A stretch of DNA of 64,000 nt. Source: Pedobacter alluvionis. GTDB lineage: Bacteria > Bacteroidota > Bacteroidia > Sphingobacteriales > Sphingobacteriaceae. A program made the position numbers and the translations under genes. The notes under the pieces are model-generated. The model was not told where the DNA came from and made no database searches. It saw only the letters and a program-made list of their open reading frames with translations. Positions 1-7,866 of the stretch are shown one piece after another (within the stretch, counting starts at the first letter, position 1; the number at the start of each line of letters is the position of its first letter). The stretch covers positions 992,001 through 1,056,000 of the forward strand of contig NZ_RCCK01000010.1 in the NCBI RefSeq assembly GCF_003664035.1, read 5' to 3'.

Positions 1-134
1 GTCGGCGAGGGCTTTCGTAACCGATTGCTAACAGCATGCTAATTTTCTAGATGTTTTAGAAATGAACATTGCGCTACATTTTTTTTACTGCGGTATTTAT
101 GAATGCTGCGCAGATTTATCTAAGTTTGTTTCCA

Positions 135-407
135 ATGTCATTACCACTAACAAACCATACTTTAGAGAAATTAGAAGCCCTGCTTTTTGCCATGGGTTAT
201 AAGGTTCGTTATGAGAAAGGGAACTTTAAAACGGGTTCTTGTCTGCTCGAACACAATAAGGTTGTTGTAGTCAATAAGTTTTCAAATCTGGAAGGAAAAA
301 TTGCCGCATTAGTTACATTGGTAAAACAGACCAATGCCGGCGAAAACCTATTGGACGAGAAACAAAGGCAATTTTATCAATCTTTACAACAAACCGAATT
401 ATTTTAA
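135..407 (+). CDS. Small conserved hypothetical protein upstream of PhnP-like hydrolase
   Basis: A 90-residue protein of unknown function. The frame is open from position 69, but the first 22 codons are unconvincing as protein, and the methionine at 135 (MSLPLTNHTLEK) begins the soluble-looking part, so I chose that start. The protein is mixed alpha/beta with a central hydrophobic strand around residues 42-48 (KVVVVNK), no signal peptide and no membrane segment. It ends 50 bases before the metallo-hydrolase gene on the same strand, so the two may be cotranscribed. I recognise no catalytic motif and assign no function. Confidence 0.7.
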   Translation: MSLPLTNHTLEKLEALLFAMGYKVRYEKGNFKTGSCLLEHNKVVVVNKFSNLEGKIAALVTLVKQTNAGENLLDEKQRQFYQSLQQTELF

Positions 408-456
408 TGAAGATACAAAGCAAGGATTACTTATCTAGAAAGGAAAGTTTAAGCAG

Positions 457-1224
457 ATGAAAGTTACTTTTTTAGGTACCGGCACATCACAAGGCGTTCC
501 TGTAATTGCTTGTAATTGTGAAGTTTGCAGGTCTTCAGATCGGAGAGACAACCGCTTAAGAACATCTATTTTAATAGAAACAGCTGATAAAACCATTGTA
601 GTAGATAGCGGCCCTGACTTCCGTTACCAGCTTTTGCGCGAAAAGGTAAAAGACCTGGATGCCGTTCTGTTTACGCACGAACACAAAGACCATATTGCAG
701 GTTTGGATGATATCAGGCCATTTAATTACCTGCTCCATAAGGTAATTGATGTTTATGCTACCGAACGGGTGCAAACAGCATTAAAAAGAGAGTTTTATTA
801 CATCTTTGCCGAAACCAAATATCATGGTTTACCGCAGATTAATTTACACACGGTAACCAATGGCGAAGATTTTAAGATTGGCGAAACTACCATTATTCCA
901 TTTGAGGTAATGCACCATTTATTACCCATTACCGGATATCGGATAGGTGATTTTACCTATATTACCGATGCCAAAACGATATCGGAGCAAAGTTTTGAAA
1001 AAATAAAGGGTACAAAAATATTGGTGCTTAATGCTTTGCAGAAAGAACCACATATTTCGCATTTTACCTTGGGCGAGGCCATTGCCTTTGCAGAAAGGGT
1101 AGGGGCCGAAACCACCTATCTTACGCACATTAGCCATAATTTGGGTAAACACGCAGATGTAGAGCAAGAATTGCCGGCAAACATCAGGCTGGCCTATGAT
1201 GGTCTTAGTTTTGAGCGTAATTAG
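457..1224 (+). CDS. MBL-fold metallo-hydrolase, PhnP-like
   Basis: A 255-residue cytoplasmic metallo-beta-lactamase-fold hydrolase. The N-terminus MKVTFLGTGTSQGVP and the Cys-rich segment at residues 19-24 (CNCEVC) are typical of the PhnP/RNase Z-like branch. The metal-binding motif HEHKDH lies at residues 74-79, with further histidines at about 152-153 (MHHLLP) and near the C-terminus (THISHNLGKH). PhnP is a phosphodiesterase that opens ribosyl cyclic phosphates. There is no phosphonate operon here, so the substrate is unknown. The length is normal for the family and the gene appears intact. Confidence 0.9.
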   Translation: MKVTFLGTGTSQGVPVIACNCEVCRSSDRRDNRLRTSILIETADKTIVVDSGPDFRYQLLREKVKDLDAVLFTHEHKDHIAGLDDIRPFNYLLHKVIDVYATERVQTALKREFYYIFAETKYHGLPQINLHTVTNGEDFKIGETTIIPFEVMHHLLPITGYRIGDFTYITDAKTISEQSFEKIKGTKILVLNALQKEPHISHFTLGEAIAFAERVGAETTYLTHISHNLGKHADVEQELPANIRLAYDGLSFERN

Positions 1225-1262
1225 ATAAAGCCTATTTAAAATTAAGTAAAATTATTTCGTAT

Positions 1263-1333
1263 GTCAGTCTGAGCGTAGTCGAAGACAATTTTTTATAGTT
1301 AAGAAAAGCACTTCGACTTCGCTACCACTGACG
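1263..1333. repeat. REP-like imperfect inverted repeat
   Basis: The segment opens with GTCAGTCTGAGCGTAGTCGA and closes with a near-complement, CTTCGACTTCGCTACCACTG, separated by a short AT-rich spacer. This is the architecture of bacterial REP/twin-palindrome intergenic repeats and can fold into a long hairpin. It sits just downstream of the PhnP-like gene. Confidence 0.6.
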
Positions 1334-1373
1334 TTATTTTATAATTACTTATTAATGAGTGGATTAAAGCATT

Positions 1374-1532
1374 ATGCATTTCCGTATAGCTTGGCCATAG
1401 CACCGTATCACCGTTCTACTTAAAACCGGCCTAATAAATTTTTCGGTCTGCACTGTTCTAGCCATAACACTGGCATTAAAAGAAAACGGCGAAGCCCTCA
1501 TGAATGCAGCTGAAAACTATAACCACAAATGA
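1374..1532 (+). pseudogene. Possible 53-codon gene wreck with one in-frame stop
   Basis: Reading from the ATG at 1374 gives eight codons, a TAG, then 43 open codons to a TGA at 1530-1532. The second part has a hydrophobic helix (FSVCTVLAITLALKENGEAL) and ends in an Asn/His tail. It resembles a small membrane-associated protein broken by one nonsense change, but I cannot name a family. It is the only coding-like signal between the REP-like repeat and the hairpin at 1601. It may be chance. Confidence 0.25.
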
Positions 1533-1600
1533 ATAAATTTTCAGCCGGCATTTTATTAATGGTTGTCTATTGTTTTTATCTGTATTAATGAGCTCGGCAA

Positions 1601-1666
1601 TGCCTCGGTTTTGTTACTTTTTGATGCCAAAAAGTAAGAGCCCTTCGGCGGCGGCGAGCCGAGGCA
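1601..1666. repeat. Nested perfect palindromes in intergenic DNA
   Basis: An inner hairpin has 10-base perfect arms (TTACTTTTTG at 1614-1623 and CAAAAAGTAA at 1628-1637) around a four-base loop. It is enclosed by a second pair, TGCCTCGG at 1601-1608 and CCGAGGCA at 1659-1666, with a weaker extension outside (AGCTC/GAGCT). The nesting suggests one long cruciform or RNA hairpin, probably a small repeated element rather than a simple terminator, since no clean T-tract follows. Confidence 0.5.
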
Positions 1667-1805
1667 AGACTGAGCTGTATGGCATAAGAAATCAGTTACG
1701 TCATCTATATTGGTTTTTATAAAATAAATTATTTCTTAGTGTGACAAACTAGTAGAAGTAATGTAATTTAATAAAATTTGAACAGGCTCTAAATTATTAC
1801 CATTA

Positions 1806-2444
1806 TTAAAAAACGAAACTGCCACAATAGGTACTCATTGATATTTCCATTCTATCATCTGAAATAAAAGCCATCCAGGTGTGAAATGCCCTTCCTTTAT
1901 AAAAGGATGGAATTTCCAGGCTTTCCTTTTCTTTAAACCGCCTGGCTCCACCTGTTTCATAGATGGCCGTTTTGTTGTCCACATCATAAACCATTAACAT
2001 CACCTGGTCATATTTCCTGGCATAATCGCCGTTAGCATTATCCGTCCAGCTGAAATGTACACCCGCATCGTCGTGTTCCAGCTTAACACCCTCCGCACCG
2101 CTGAGGTTTCCAAAGCTTAAACGCACAGCGGCATAGTCGATTTCGCCGGCGGCATTCTGGGCATTCAGCATGTTATAGGATTTTGCAACATTATGGGTGG
2201 TCATCATGCGTTTTTTCGACTCCAGGTTAAAACCAATCCGGATAAAAGCAATAATAGGACTTAAGAAGGTCTGCATCATGGTAAAACGGGATCTGCAGAC
2301 CTTTTGATCAGCACTACCGGTTTTGTTTTTTATGGATTTTCTGCGTTTGCTCCTGATCACCCATTTCCCGTTCAGGTAATAACCGGTCACGGCGCCCACC
2401 GTCCCGGTGAAGCCTCCGTTAATTCCGTTTTCTATTTTTCCCAT
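1806..2444 (-). CDS. DUF6266 family protein
   Basis: A 212-residue protein matching the DUF6266 family, which is common in Bacteroidota and has no known function. The diagnostic part is the N-terminus, MGKIENGINGGFTGTVGAVT, followed by a basic segment at about residues 31-45. The rest is beta-rich, with SWTDN and AFISDDR stretches that look like a small fibronectin-type or Ig-like fold. There is no signal peptide or membrane segment. The gene stands alone between two intergenic repeats. Family members are often found next to mobile elements, but nothing here assigns a role. Confidence 0.8.
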   Translation of the reverse strand: MGKIENGINGGFTGTVGAVTGYYLNGKWVIRSKRRKSIKNKTGSADQKVCRSRFTMMQTFLSPIIAFIRIGFNLESKKRMMTTHNVAKSYNMLNAQNAAGEIDYAAVRLSFGNLSGAEGVKLEHDDAGVHFSWTDNANGDYARKYDQVMLMVYDVDNKTAIYETGGARRFKEKESLEIPSFYKGRAFHTWMAFISDDRMEISMSTYCGSFVF

Positions 2445-2588
2445 GATTGCATTAGCTGATGTTATGCAATATAATAAATTGCTGATTTATAAACAAATAA
2501 GTTGTATTTGCTTTTAATTTACGTCGGCTTTTATTCGGGTACAATTGTCATAAGTCCGACGAAACCCCGGCTTAAGTGCGTCGAAAGT

Positions 2589-2617
2589 CCGGCACAATGG
2601 TGTAACCGTTGTGCCGG
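2589..2617. repeat. Strong intergenic hairpin
   Basis: Nine-base perfect arms, CCGGCACAA at 2589-2597 and TTGTGCCGG at 2609-2617, can extend inward through GGT/ACC. It lies in a locally GC-rich block (about 2520-2650) within AT-rich intergenic DNA, which suggests an inserted repeat unit. No T-tract follows, so a terminator role is unlikely. Confidence 0.4.
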
Positions 2618-2764
2618 TACCCAATACTGGAACAAGTTTACAATTGCCCCGATATTGGAAAAGGTTTACCATGTTAAGATTTGCTTTCCGGAATTTCAGT
2701 TCAAAAAATATTTTATGAATGTTGCATAGCACTATGGTTAATTTATATATTTGCAATTCTTCAA

Positions 2765-2806
2765 ACCCAGGTGGCGATCCCGATAGTTATCGGGATGGTA
2801 GACGCC
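2765..2806 (+). pseudogene. tRNA-Leu 5' fragment interrupted by a palindrome
   Basis: ACCCAGGTGGCGA at 2765-2777 and GGTAGACGC at 2797-2805 reproduce the acceptor/D-arm region of the intact tRNA-Leu 70 bases downstream. Between them sits an 18-base palindrome, arms TCCCGATA and TATCGGGA (2778-2795). Similarity to the tRNA stops after the D-arm, so this is a partial duplication, not a functional tRNA. Confidence 0.6.
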
Positions 2807-2833
2807 TTCGGGAATGATTATTAAATAGTAAAT

Positions 2834-2917
2834 ACCCAGGTGGCGAAATCGGTAGACGCACCAGCTTGAGGGGCTGGCGCCCGTACGGGTGTGGGAGTTC
2901 GAATCTCCTCTTGGGTA
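2834..2917 (+). tRNA. tRNA-Leu (anticodon GAG)
   Basis: A full cloverleaf can be drawn. The acceptor stem is ACCCAGG (2834-2840) with CTTGGGT (2910-2916) and discriminator A2917. The D-arm contains the leucine-type GGTAGACGC. The anticodon stem is CCAGC/GCTGG with GAG at 2868-2870. A variable arm (CGCCCGTACGGGTG) and the T-arm GGGAGTTCGAATCTCC complete it. The long variable arm confirms a class II tRNA. No CCA is encoded. A decayed serine recombinase and an accessory island lie directly downstream. Confidence 0.95.
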
Positions 2918-2943
2918 CTTATCGGGATCTTGTCCGAAAATCG

Positions 2944-2976
2944 AAAGGATTGCTCATAATCGAGCAGTCCTTTTTT
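2944..2976 (+). terminator. Rho-independent terminator after tRNA-Leu
   Basis: The arms AAAGGATTGCTC and GAGCAGTCCTTT pair with one mismatch around a short AT loop and are followed by a run of T (2971-2976). It starts 27 bases after the tRNA and is oriented to end its transcript. Confidence 0.8.
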
Positions 2977-2982
2977 ATTCAT

Positions 2983-3370
2983 TTACAGTGCGTTAGTTAT
3001 GAAGGTCGGGTCGATGAAATTAGTTCTAAATGCACCCCCACAGTAAGCAAGATTGTTTGAACAAGGCTCTGACTATTGAATGCTTCTGATATATATTACA
3101 AAGTTCGTAGATTTCAAAAAGATTTCTAAGACTTGGCAATACTCTCAGAATAGAGCTTTCGGTCTTGTCGTTTTTCTTATCCCTTGATTGCATGGTCAAT
3201 TCAATAGCTGCCTTTTCTTTAAGTTTTTTGAACCAAGTCTTGTAAGTGATGTTTCAATTTCATTGTCCATATAGCGTTCCTCAAGTTTGAAGATTTTATC
3301 CTTAACAACCTTTATTGATTGGCTGATAAGCAAATGTCTTGTTCTCTATCGCAGTCCCGATGATATTTAA
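2983..3370 (-). pseudogene. Decayed large serine recombinase, C-terminal part
   Basis: Translating the minus strand across several frameshifts gives consecutive blocks: KVVKDKIFKLEERYMDNEIE, then TYKTWFKKLKEKAAIEL, LRVLPSLRNLFEIYELCNIY, QKHSIVRALFKQS and finally AYCGGAFRTNFIDPTFITNA with a stop at 2983-2985. This order matches the C-terminal coiled and beta regions of Bacteroidota site-specific serine recombinases, whose tails characteristically read like FRTP-x-INPxFxHNAL. The catalytic N-terminal domain is absent. At least two frameshifts separate the blocks. Its place beside a tRNA suggests the leftover integrase of an old island. Confidence 0.7.
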
Positions 3371-3583
3371 CCCTTTACACATAAGGATACTATTTTTTGG
3401 AGTAATATTAATCAGATATATGTGTATATTTCAAGTCGTGATTCATTTCACCACTATTAAAAGTGGTTAATGAAAATTCCACAATTTGCCGGAATCTTTT
3501 TGAATTGTCCCGGACATAAACCCATAATATCTTGTATTAACATCAAATGGGAAAGCTAAAACTGTAAATTTTTAGATTTTATG

Positions 3584-4528
3584 CTAGATCATTTCAAGAA
3601 TACTAGCGTCCCGATACACCTTAGTTTCGTCATTTAATTTTAAATCGAATTCTGAAGAAAATGCATTGACAAACATCTCTAAATCCGTGATAATATCATT
3701 TTCGATTAAATTCACTGAGGAAATATCTACATCAACGTAAGTCCCGAATCGCTTAGATGATAGTGATTGTGCAACTACCTGATCTATATTTATGACGAAT
3801 ACTTCACGGTAATCTTCTCCATCTTTTTTGTAAACTCCAAACTTTTCTCGGAAGGTAGTATGTTCGATAACTGGTTGTAAATTTCCCGGAAAAATAAGAT
3901 TGTTTTGCCAAAGAATGTTGAACGGACTTTTTGAGACGGTATTGTCTTCATATTCTATGAAAGCTTCATTCCAACATCGTGAGATTTCGCCTAACCAATT
4001 AAATTCCAGTCTGATAGATATCTTGCTGTTTTTGTAAATCATAAATGGCATTTCTAAATTAATTGCAAATAGTTCTGACGTGGTTGCCGACCAGGTCATG
4101 AATGGACTGGTTTTAATTCGTTGTCTTATCGTGAACATTTTCTTGGTAAACGTTAAATCATCGAAATCGAAATAATGATCTATACTTTGGAAACCAGAAG
4201 GACGTAGATAACGTCTCAATATCAAGTTATTAAGGTTAGGTTCTTTTGAAAGAATAAGATCATCTAAGACTTTTCCCTCTAATCGATAAAGCTTATTTCT
4301 TAATCTCGAAAGTCCTTTGTCGTTAGATGGCTTGAGCCTTGCTTCATGTTCGAGGGATAGTTCATTAGGCTTTTCCTGGCTATTCCAAATTGTAGCAGGC
4401 CATTGGATGAGTTGATATCCACGTCGATCGATGTCCATTTTTGCATCGGCGATATTATGTAAGACCCAGTTACGATAGAACTCTAGTTCCTTAGGTGTGA
4501 TTTCTGTCGTTATCTGTCTAGTTTTCAT
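3584..4528 (-). CDS. Hypothetical protein, possibly CYTH/triphosphate-tunnel-like
   Basis: A 314-residue cytoplasmic protein with no signal peptide. I see no exact family match. The middle (DHYFDFDDLTF then FTIRQRIK) resembles the YFDTxx-L-xxxLRIR pattern of CYTH/VTC-type tunnel enzymes. Later segments (TFREKFGVYKKD, VFVINIDQVVAQS, TYVDVDISS) are spaced like further strands of such a barrel. The classical N-terminal ExExK motif is not visible, so activity is doubtful and the fold call is tentative. Its start overlaps the end of the upstream kinase gene by 11 bases, so the two are translationally coupled and probably act together. Confidence 0.6.
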   Translation of the reverse strand: MKTRQITTEITPKELEFYRNWVLHNIADAKMDIDRRGYQLIQWPATIWNSQEKPNELSLEHEARLKPSNDKGLSRLRNKLYRLEGKVLDDLILSKEPNLNNLILRRYLRPSGFQSIDHYFDFDDLTFTKKMFTIRQRIKTSPFMTWSATTSELFAINLEMPFMIYKNSKISIRLEFNWLGEISRCWNEAFIEYEDNTVSKSPFNILWQNNLIFPGNLQPVIEHTTFREKFGVYKKDGEDYREVFVINIDQVVAQSLSSKRFGTYVDVDISSVNLIENDIITDLEMFVNAFSSEFDLKLNDETKVYRDASILEMI

Positions 4529-5789
4529 TTTTTAATTCTTGTAAACTCTTGCAAAAACGATCTAACCAAATAATTCCTTCTGCATAACATATCGCTGCAG
4601 ATTCTAATCTATTTATTTTTTGCAATCTTCCAATAGGTAACCCTAATAAGTTTGACGCCATCCCAAGCTGATATCTTATCTCCCAATTTTCGTCACCGTT
4701 TTGGTTAGCAAATTTTTCAGCCTCGCCAAGACAGACGCTGACAATTTCATTCGTCCAATGCTGGTAGTCAGTCTTATAATCAAACGAATAACCACCCTCA
4801 ATATCACTGATCAATACTTTTGGAGTATCATTTATAGGATGTTCAACAGGTCCGGTTACCGATATAAAGTGTGTCAGTTTGCATAAGTCGAAAAGATAAT
4901 CTCCCGTTAACCAGTCTTTTGGATCAATCATCTTTAGATCCAAATCTGAACTATTAAGGTTTAATAGTATATTGCCTGGATTTGGATCGCCATGAACTAT
5001 CGTGCTGAAAGGTGGATGTATCAATTGAAGTTTAGTTTGAGAAGATTCAATTAAATCTAAGTAATATCTCCATGGATTATATTCTACGTTGTTGATTATT
5101 AATCTGACCGATCTGAATCGGTTATCTTTGTTTGATGCCATAGTTAGGCGTTCCTTGATCCGCGATATGTAGTCTTGGTTTATATTAGGTATAAGTCGAT
5201 TATTGATTGAACTCCTAGCACCGATAAATGAAATGCTCAGAAACCTTTCGACGCATTTACGGATAAAGATAACATCGCCTGTTTTTCCAAATTTCTTGTC
5301 ATACATTAAATTTTCCATCGATACCCAGCCATCCGAAGGGTGGAAGTATTCCATAAGGTAAGCATAAGGTGCTTCGTACCTTATTGCATATATTTCTGGC
5401 CATGACTGCCTGTATTGAACTGGTAAATCTAAATTATTTTTTATGGTTCTGATGACTTTAGCTTCCTCAGATAATTTTTTCGTATTGGAGTCTACTTTCA
5501 ATACAAATGGAACACTTAATGTGATTTCACCAACGAATTCTGCTGTGTTTCCTCCAGTTAATGATCTGTCTTTAAATTTTAATACACTAAGCTGAAGACC
5601 AGATGCCAAGGCCTCCCTGATCAAATCTTCCGCCACTATTCGTCCGCTTGCTTCGAGATTGATTTGTTTCGATTTACCGGAACTTGTTGGTGCTATGTCG
5701 GAATTTGGTACTGATGAATTGGGGTTGAATTGTTGATCTAATAAAACTCTAGATATTTGCTCCGCTAAAATTGAGACAATGTCGGCCAT
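4518..5789 (-). CDS. APH-family kinase-like phosphotransferase
   Basis: A 423-residue protein with the aminoglycoside-phosphotransferase/choline-kinase fold in its C-terminal two thirds. A strand with a candidate ATP-binding lysine (VPFVLKVD, K98) is followed by a hinge-like YLMEYF at about 144-149. The catalytic loop HGDPNPGN is at 266-273 (Asp268, Asn273) and the metal-binding IDPKD at 288-292. All key residues are present, so it should be an active kinase. The substrate is unknown, and a resistance role should not be assumed. The first 90 residues are unlike APH proteins. It is the first gene of a two-gene unit with the overlapping 314-residue protein and is divergent from the protease pair. 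Confidence 0.8.
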   Translation of the reverse strand: MADIVSILAEQISRVLLDQQFNPNSSVPNSDIAPTSSGKSKQINLEASGRIVAEDLIREALASGLQLSVLKFKDRSLTGGNTAEFVGEITLSVPFVLKVDSNTKKLSEEAKVIRTIKNNLDLPVQYRQSWPEIYAIRYEAPYAYLMEYFHPSDGWVSMENLMYDKKFGKTGDVIFIRKCVERFLSISFIGARSSINNRLIPNINQDYISRIKERLTMASNKDNRFRSVRLIINNVEYNPWRYYLDLIESSQTKLQLIHPPFSTIVHGDPNPGNILLNLNSSDLDLKMIDPKDWLTGDYLFDLCKLTHFISVTGPVEHPINDTPKVLISDIEGGYSFDYKTDYQHWTNEIVSVCLGEAEKFANQNGDENWEIRYQLGMASNLLGLPIGRLQKINRLESAAICYAEGIIWLDRFCKSLQELKNEN

Positions 5790-6086
5790 ATGTATAATTA
5801 TTAGATAGGTTTTTTATTCATTTATTCTCATGCCATTTGTAAATGTATGAAGAATGCACACAAAAACATAGATGTTGTAATCTTATTTGATCAGTTAAAT
5901 AAATTTTTGGAAATGATTGACTGTTAGTAACTTAAATTTATCAACAATTTGATATCAACACAAAAATTGTGTTAATTTAGTTTTATCAACTAGCTCTCAT
6001 CAGTCCAATGATTTTGGACATTACATGTGTAAAAATGGGTTTTATTGTTCCAAATGCATAATTAACTATATAATACTAAAACAATA

Positions 6087-7865
6087 ATGAACAGTCTCAT
6101 TGGTAAACTAGTTTTACCCTCGCAATTAAACGAACCGGAAAAATTTATTACTGCATGGATCTTCACAGATGACGGTCACCTTATAACAGCAGGCCATTCT
6201 TTTGATGAAAACCATTCCAGACTTGGCGATATTTTCCAAATTATTTTTCAAAATGATACCCTTTTTGAAGCGGAGCTTGTCGAATTTACATATGACCTTA
6301 ACAAAGGTTTAGACTATGGTATTTTAAGGATTAAATCGGAAAATCCTTTTAAGAGATTTGATTTTATACCTATTGATAATTCTTGGTTTCATAAGGGTGA
6401 AAAATTTGAATTACGTGGGTATAGAGAAAATTTTCGTCCGGGTTTGATAACAACCGTTGTTGGAGAATTTATGGAGCCGATTGGATCGGGTAATTGGCGT
6501 TGGGCCCATCTTTCTCTTGCGGGTAGCAGGAAACTTGGTGGCATGAGCGGCGGAGTTGTTTTAAATATTAAGAGTGGAAAAGCGGTCGGTATTCAGGCAC
6601 AACAAATTACTGATGATCAACACCTTGATTCATTAGCAACAATGATAAGTTTGATTCCTTCCGCAATCACTAAACAGGCAATTTCATCTGGTTTTCTATT
6701 TAAAAGCAAAGTTGCTCTGACGAATCCGAAACTTAATAGTTTTGATACTTCTGATCTGATCAATAGAATTTCGTTTATAATTCAAGATTTAAAGTCAACT
6801 GATATTGGTTTAAAGCAAGTTGCAGAAAGCCATGCCAATAGTTCACATCACAAAGAATTTGTCGAGGGTCTAGAATTAATGCTCAGCAATTTCGCTAGAT
6901 ATTTTAACAACATATTTCCACATGTCAAGTGGGACCTTACGCGTAGATCTACTGATGACCTGCAAAGAGCAAGCAAAAAAGGAGTAAATGAGTTGCTAAA
7001 TAGCGATATAAGAATTTTAACAGATCTGTCTAATCATTTTATCCAAAAAGCAGATGCGGCACTAGTAGATATTGGTATAAATAACTCTCATATTCTGGCA
7101 ATCACAACTGAAAAGGGTGATAAAAATTCGATAAATATAACTTCTGGCAATGGATTCGATTTGTTAATTGAAATTACTTATTATAACCCAAAATATGCGA
7201 TCAATGCTTTAACGAACATTGTAACTGACGTATCTATTGATATCTCTGTTTTTTACTCGAATTATTTTCAAACAAGTCGTTTTTTATCTTTAATGCAAAA
7301 GAAAGACTTTTCATTTCAGAAAGTAACCTTTGTATTAAAATATGGTAAAGATTTAAAGTTTTACGGAAAAGATATTCCGAAGGGTATTTCATACCTGTCA
7401 TTTGCATTTTTAGCGAGACCATCGATAGACGTTGATAATGCACACTTCGACATCAAAAAATACCTCGCTATATGGGAAGAATTTTATCTTGAAGGACCAA
7501 GCCCTTTAGCAGAACCTAAATCCACGACATCTGTTGTAACAGAAGCTGATGATTTAACCTCGCTAAATGGGGAGCCGGTAACAGAAGATGAATTGTTTAG
7601 AAGGATTAAGGCACAAAGGAAGTGGGGCAAACAAATTTCAGAGGCTAAACTACGCTCTCATATCCGCGCTCTTAACCACCAGAATTATGTGTTTGCGGTT
7701 TTAGTCAAGAAACCACAAAATAGGAAACAGGAAGATATGATTAGGGCAACATTTGGCGGAAAGCATTATAAGCTTTATATGTGGGCTTTTCTTCCTGGTA
7801 CTTTAGCATTAGGTATAAAAAAATGCGTTCATTTATTTAAATTGTATAACATTAAAATTTATTAG
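6087..7865 (+). CDS. Trypsin-like serine protease with large unknown C-terminal region
   Basis: A 592-residue protein. Residues 1-200 form a chymotrypsin-fold protease with an intact triad: His37 in TAGHS, Asp76 in DYGILRI and Ser154 in GGMSGG. There is no signal peptide, so it should act in the cytoplasm, which is unusual for trypsin-like enzymes except in conflict systems. Residues 200-590 are not recognised. They contain a helical segment, then a hydrophobic beta-rich block (370-450) and a basic C-terminus that might be a small winged-helix-like domain (560-590). The next gene begins one base after its stop, so the two form a unit. The base composition is AT-rich like the rest of the island. 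Confidence 0.8.
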   Translation: MNSLIGKLVLPSQLNEPEKFITAWIFTDDGHLITAGHSFDENHSRLGDIFQIIFQNDTLFEAELVEFTYDLNKGLDYGILRIKSENPFKRFDFIPIDNSWFHKGEKFELRGYRENFRPGLITTVVGEFMEPIGSGNWRWAHLSLAGSRKLGGMSGGVVLNIKSGKAVGIQAQQITDDQHLDSLATMISLIPSAITKQAISSGFLFKSKVALTNPKLNSFDTSDLINRISFIIQDLKSTDIGLKQVAESHANSSHHKEFVEGLELMLSNFARYFNNIFPHVKWDLTRRSTDDLQRASKKGVNELLNSDIRILTDLSNHFIQKADAALVDIGINNSHILAITTEKGDKNSINITSGNGFDLLIEITYYNPKYAINALTNIVTDVSIDISVFYSNYFQTSRFLSLMQKKDFSFQKVTFVLKYGKDLKFYGKDIPKGISYLSFAFLARPSIDVDNAHFDIKKYLAIWEEFYLEGPSPLAEPKSTTSVVTEADDLTSLNGEPVTEDELFRRIKAQRKWGKQISEAKLRSHIRALNHQNYVFAVLVKKPQNRKQEDMIRATFGGKHYKLYMWAFLPGTLALGIKKCVHLFKLYNIKIY

Positions 7866-7866
7866 T

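Noticed and set aside
2502-2756. Overlapping 75- and 80-codon frames on opposite strands
   Set aside because: They run through a palindromic GC-rich repeat block and give no recognisable protein.
4518-5789. Calling the APH-fold gene an aminoglycoside resistance gene
   Set aside because: The fold covers many small-molecule and protein kinases; the N-terminus, the coupled partner and the context give no support for antibiotic resistance.
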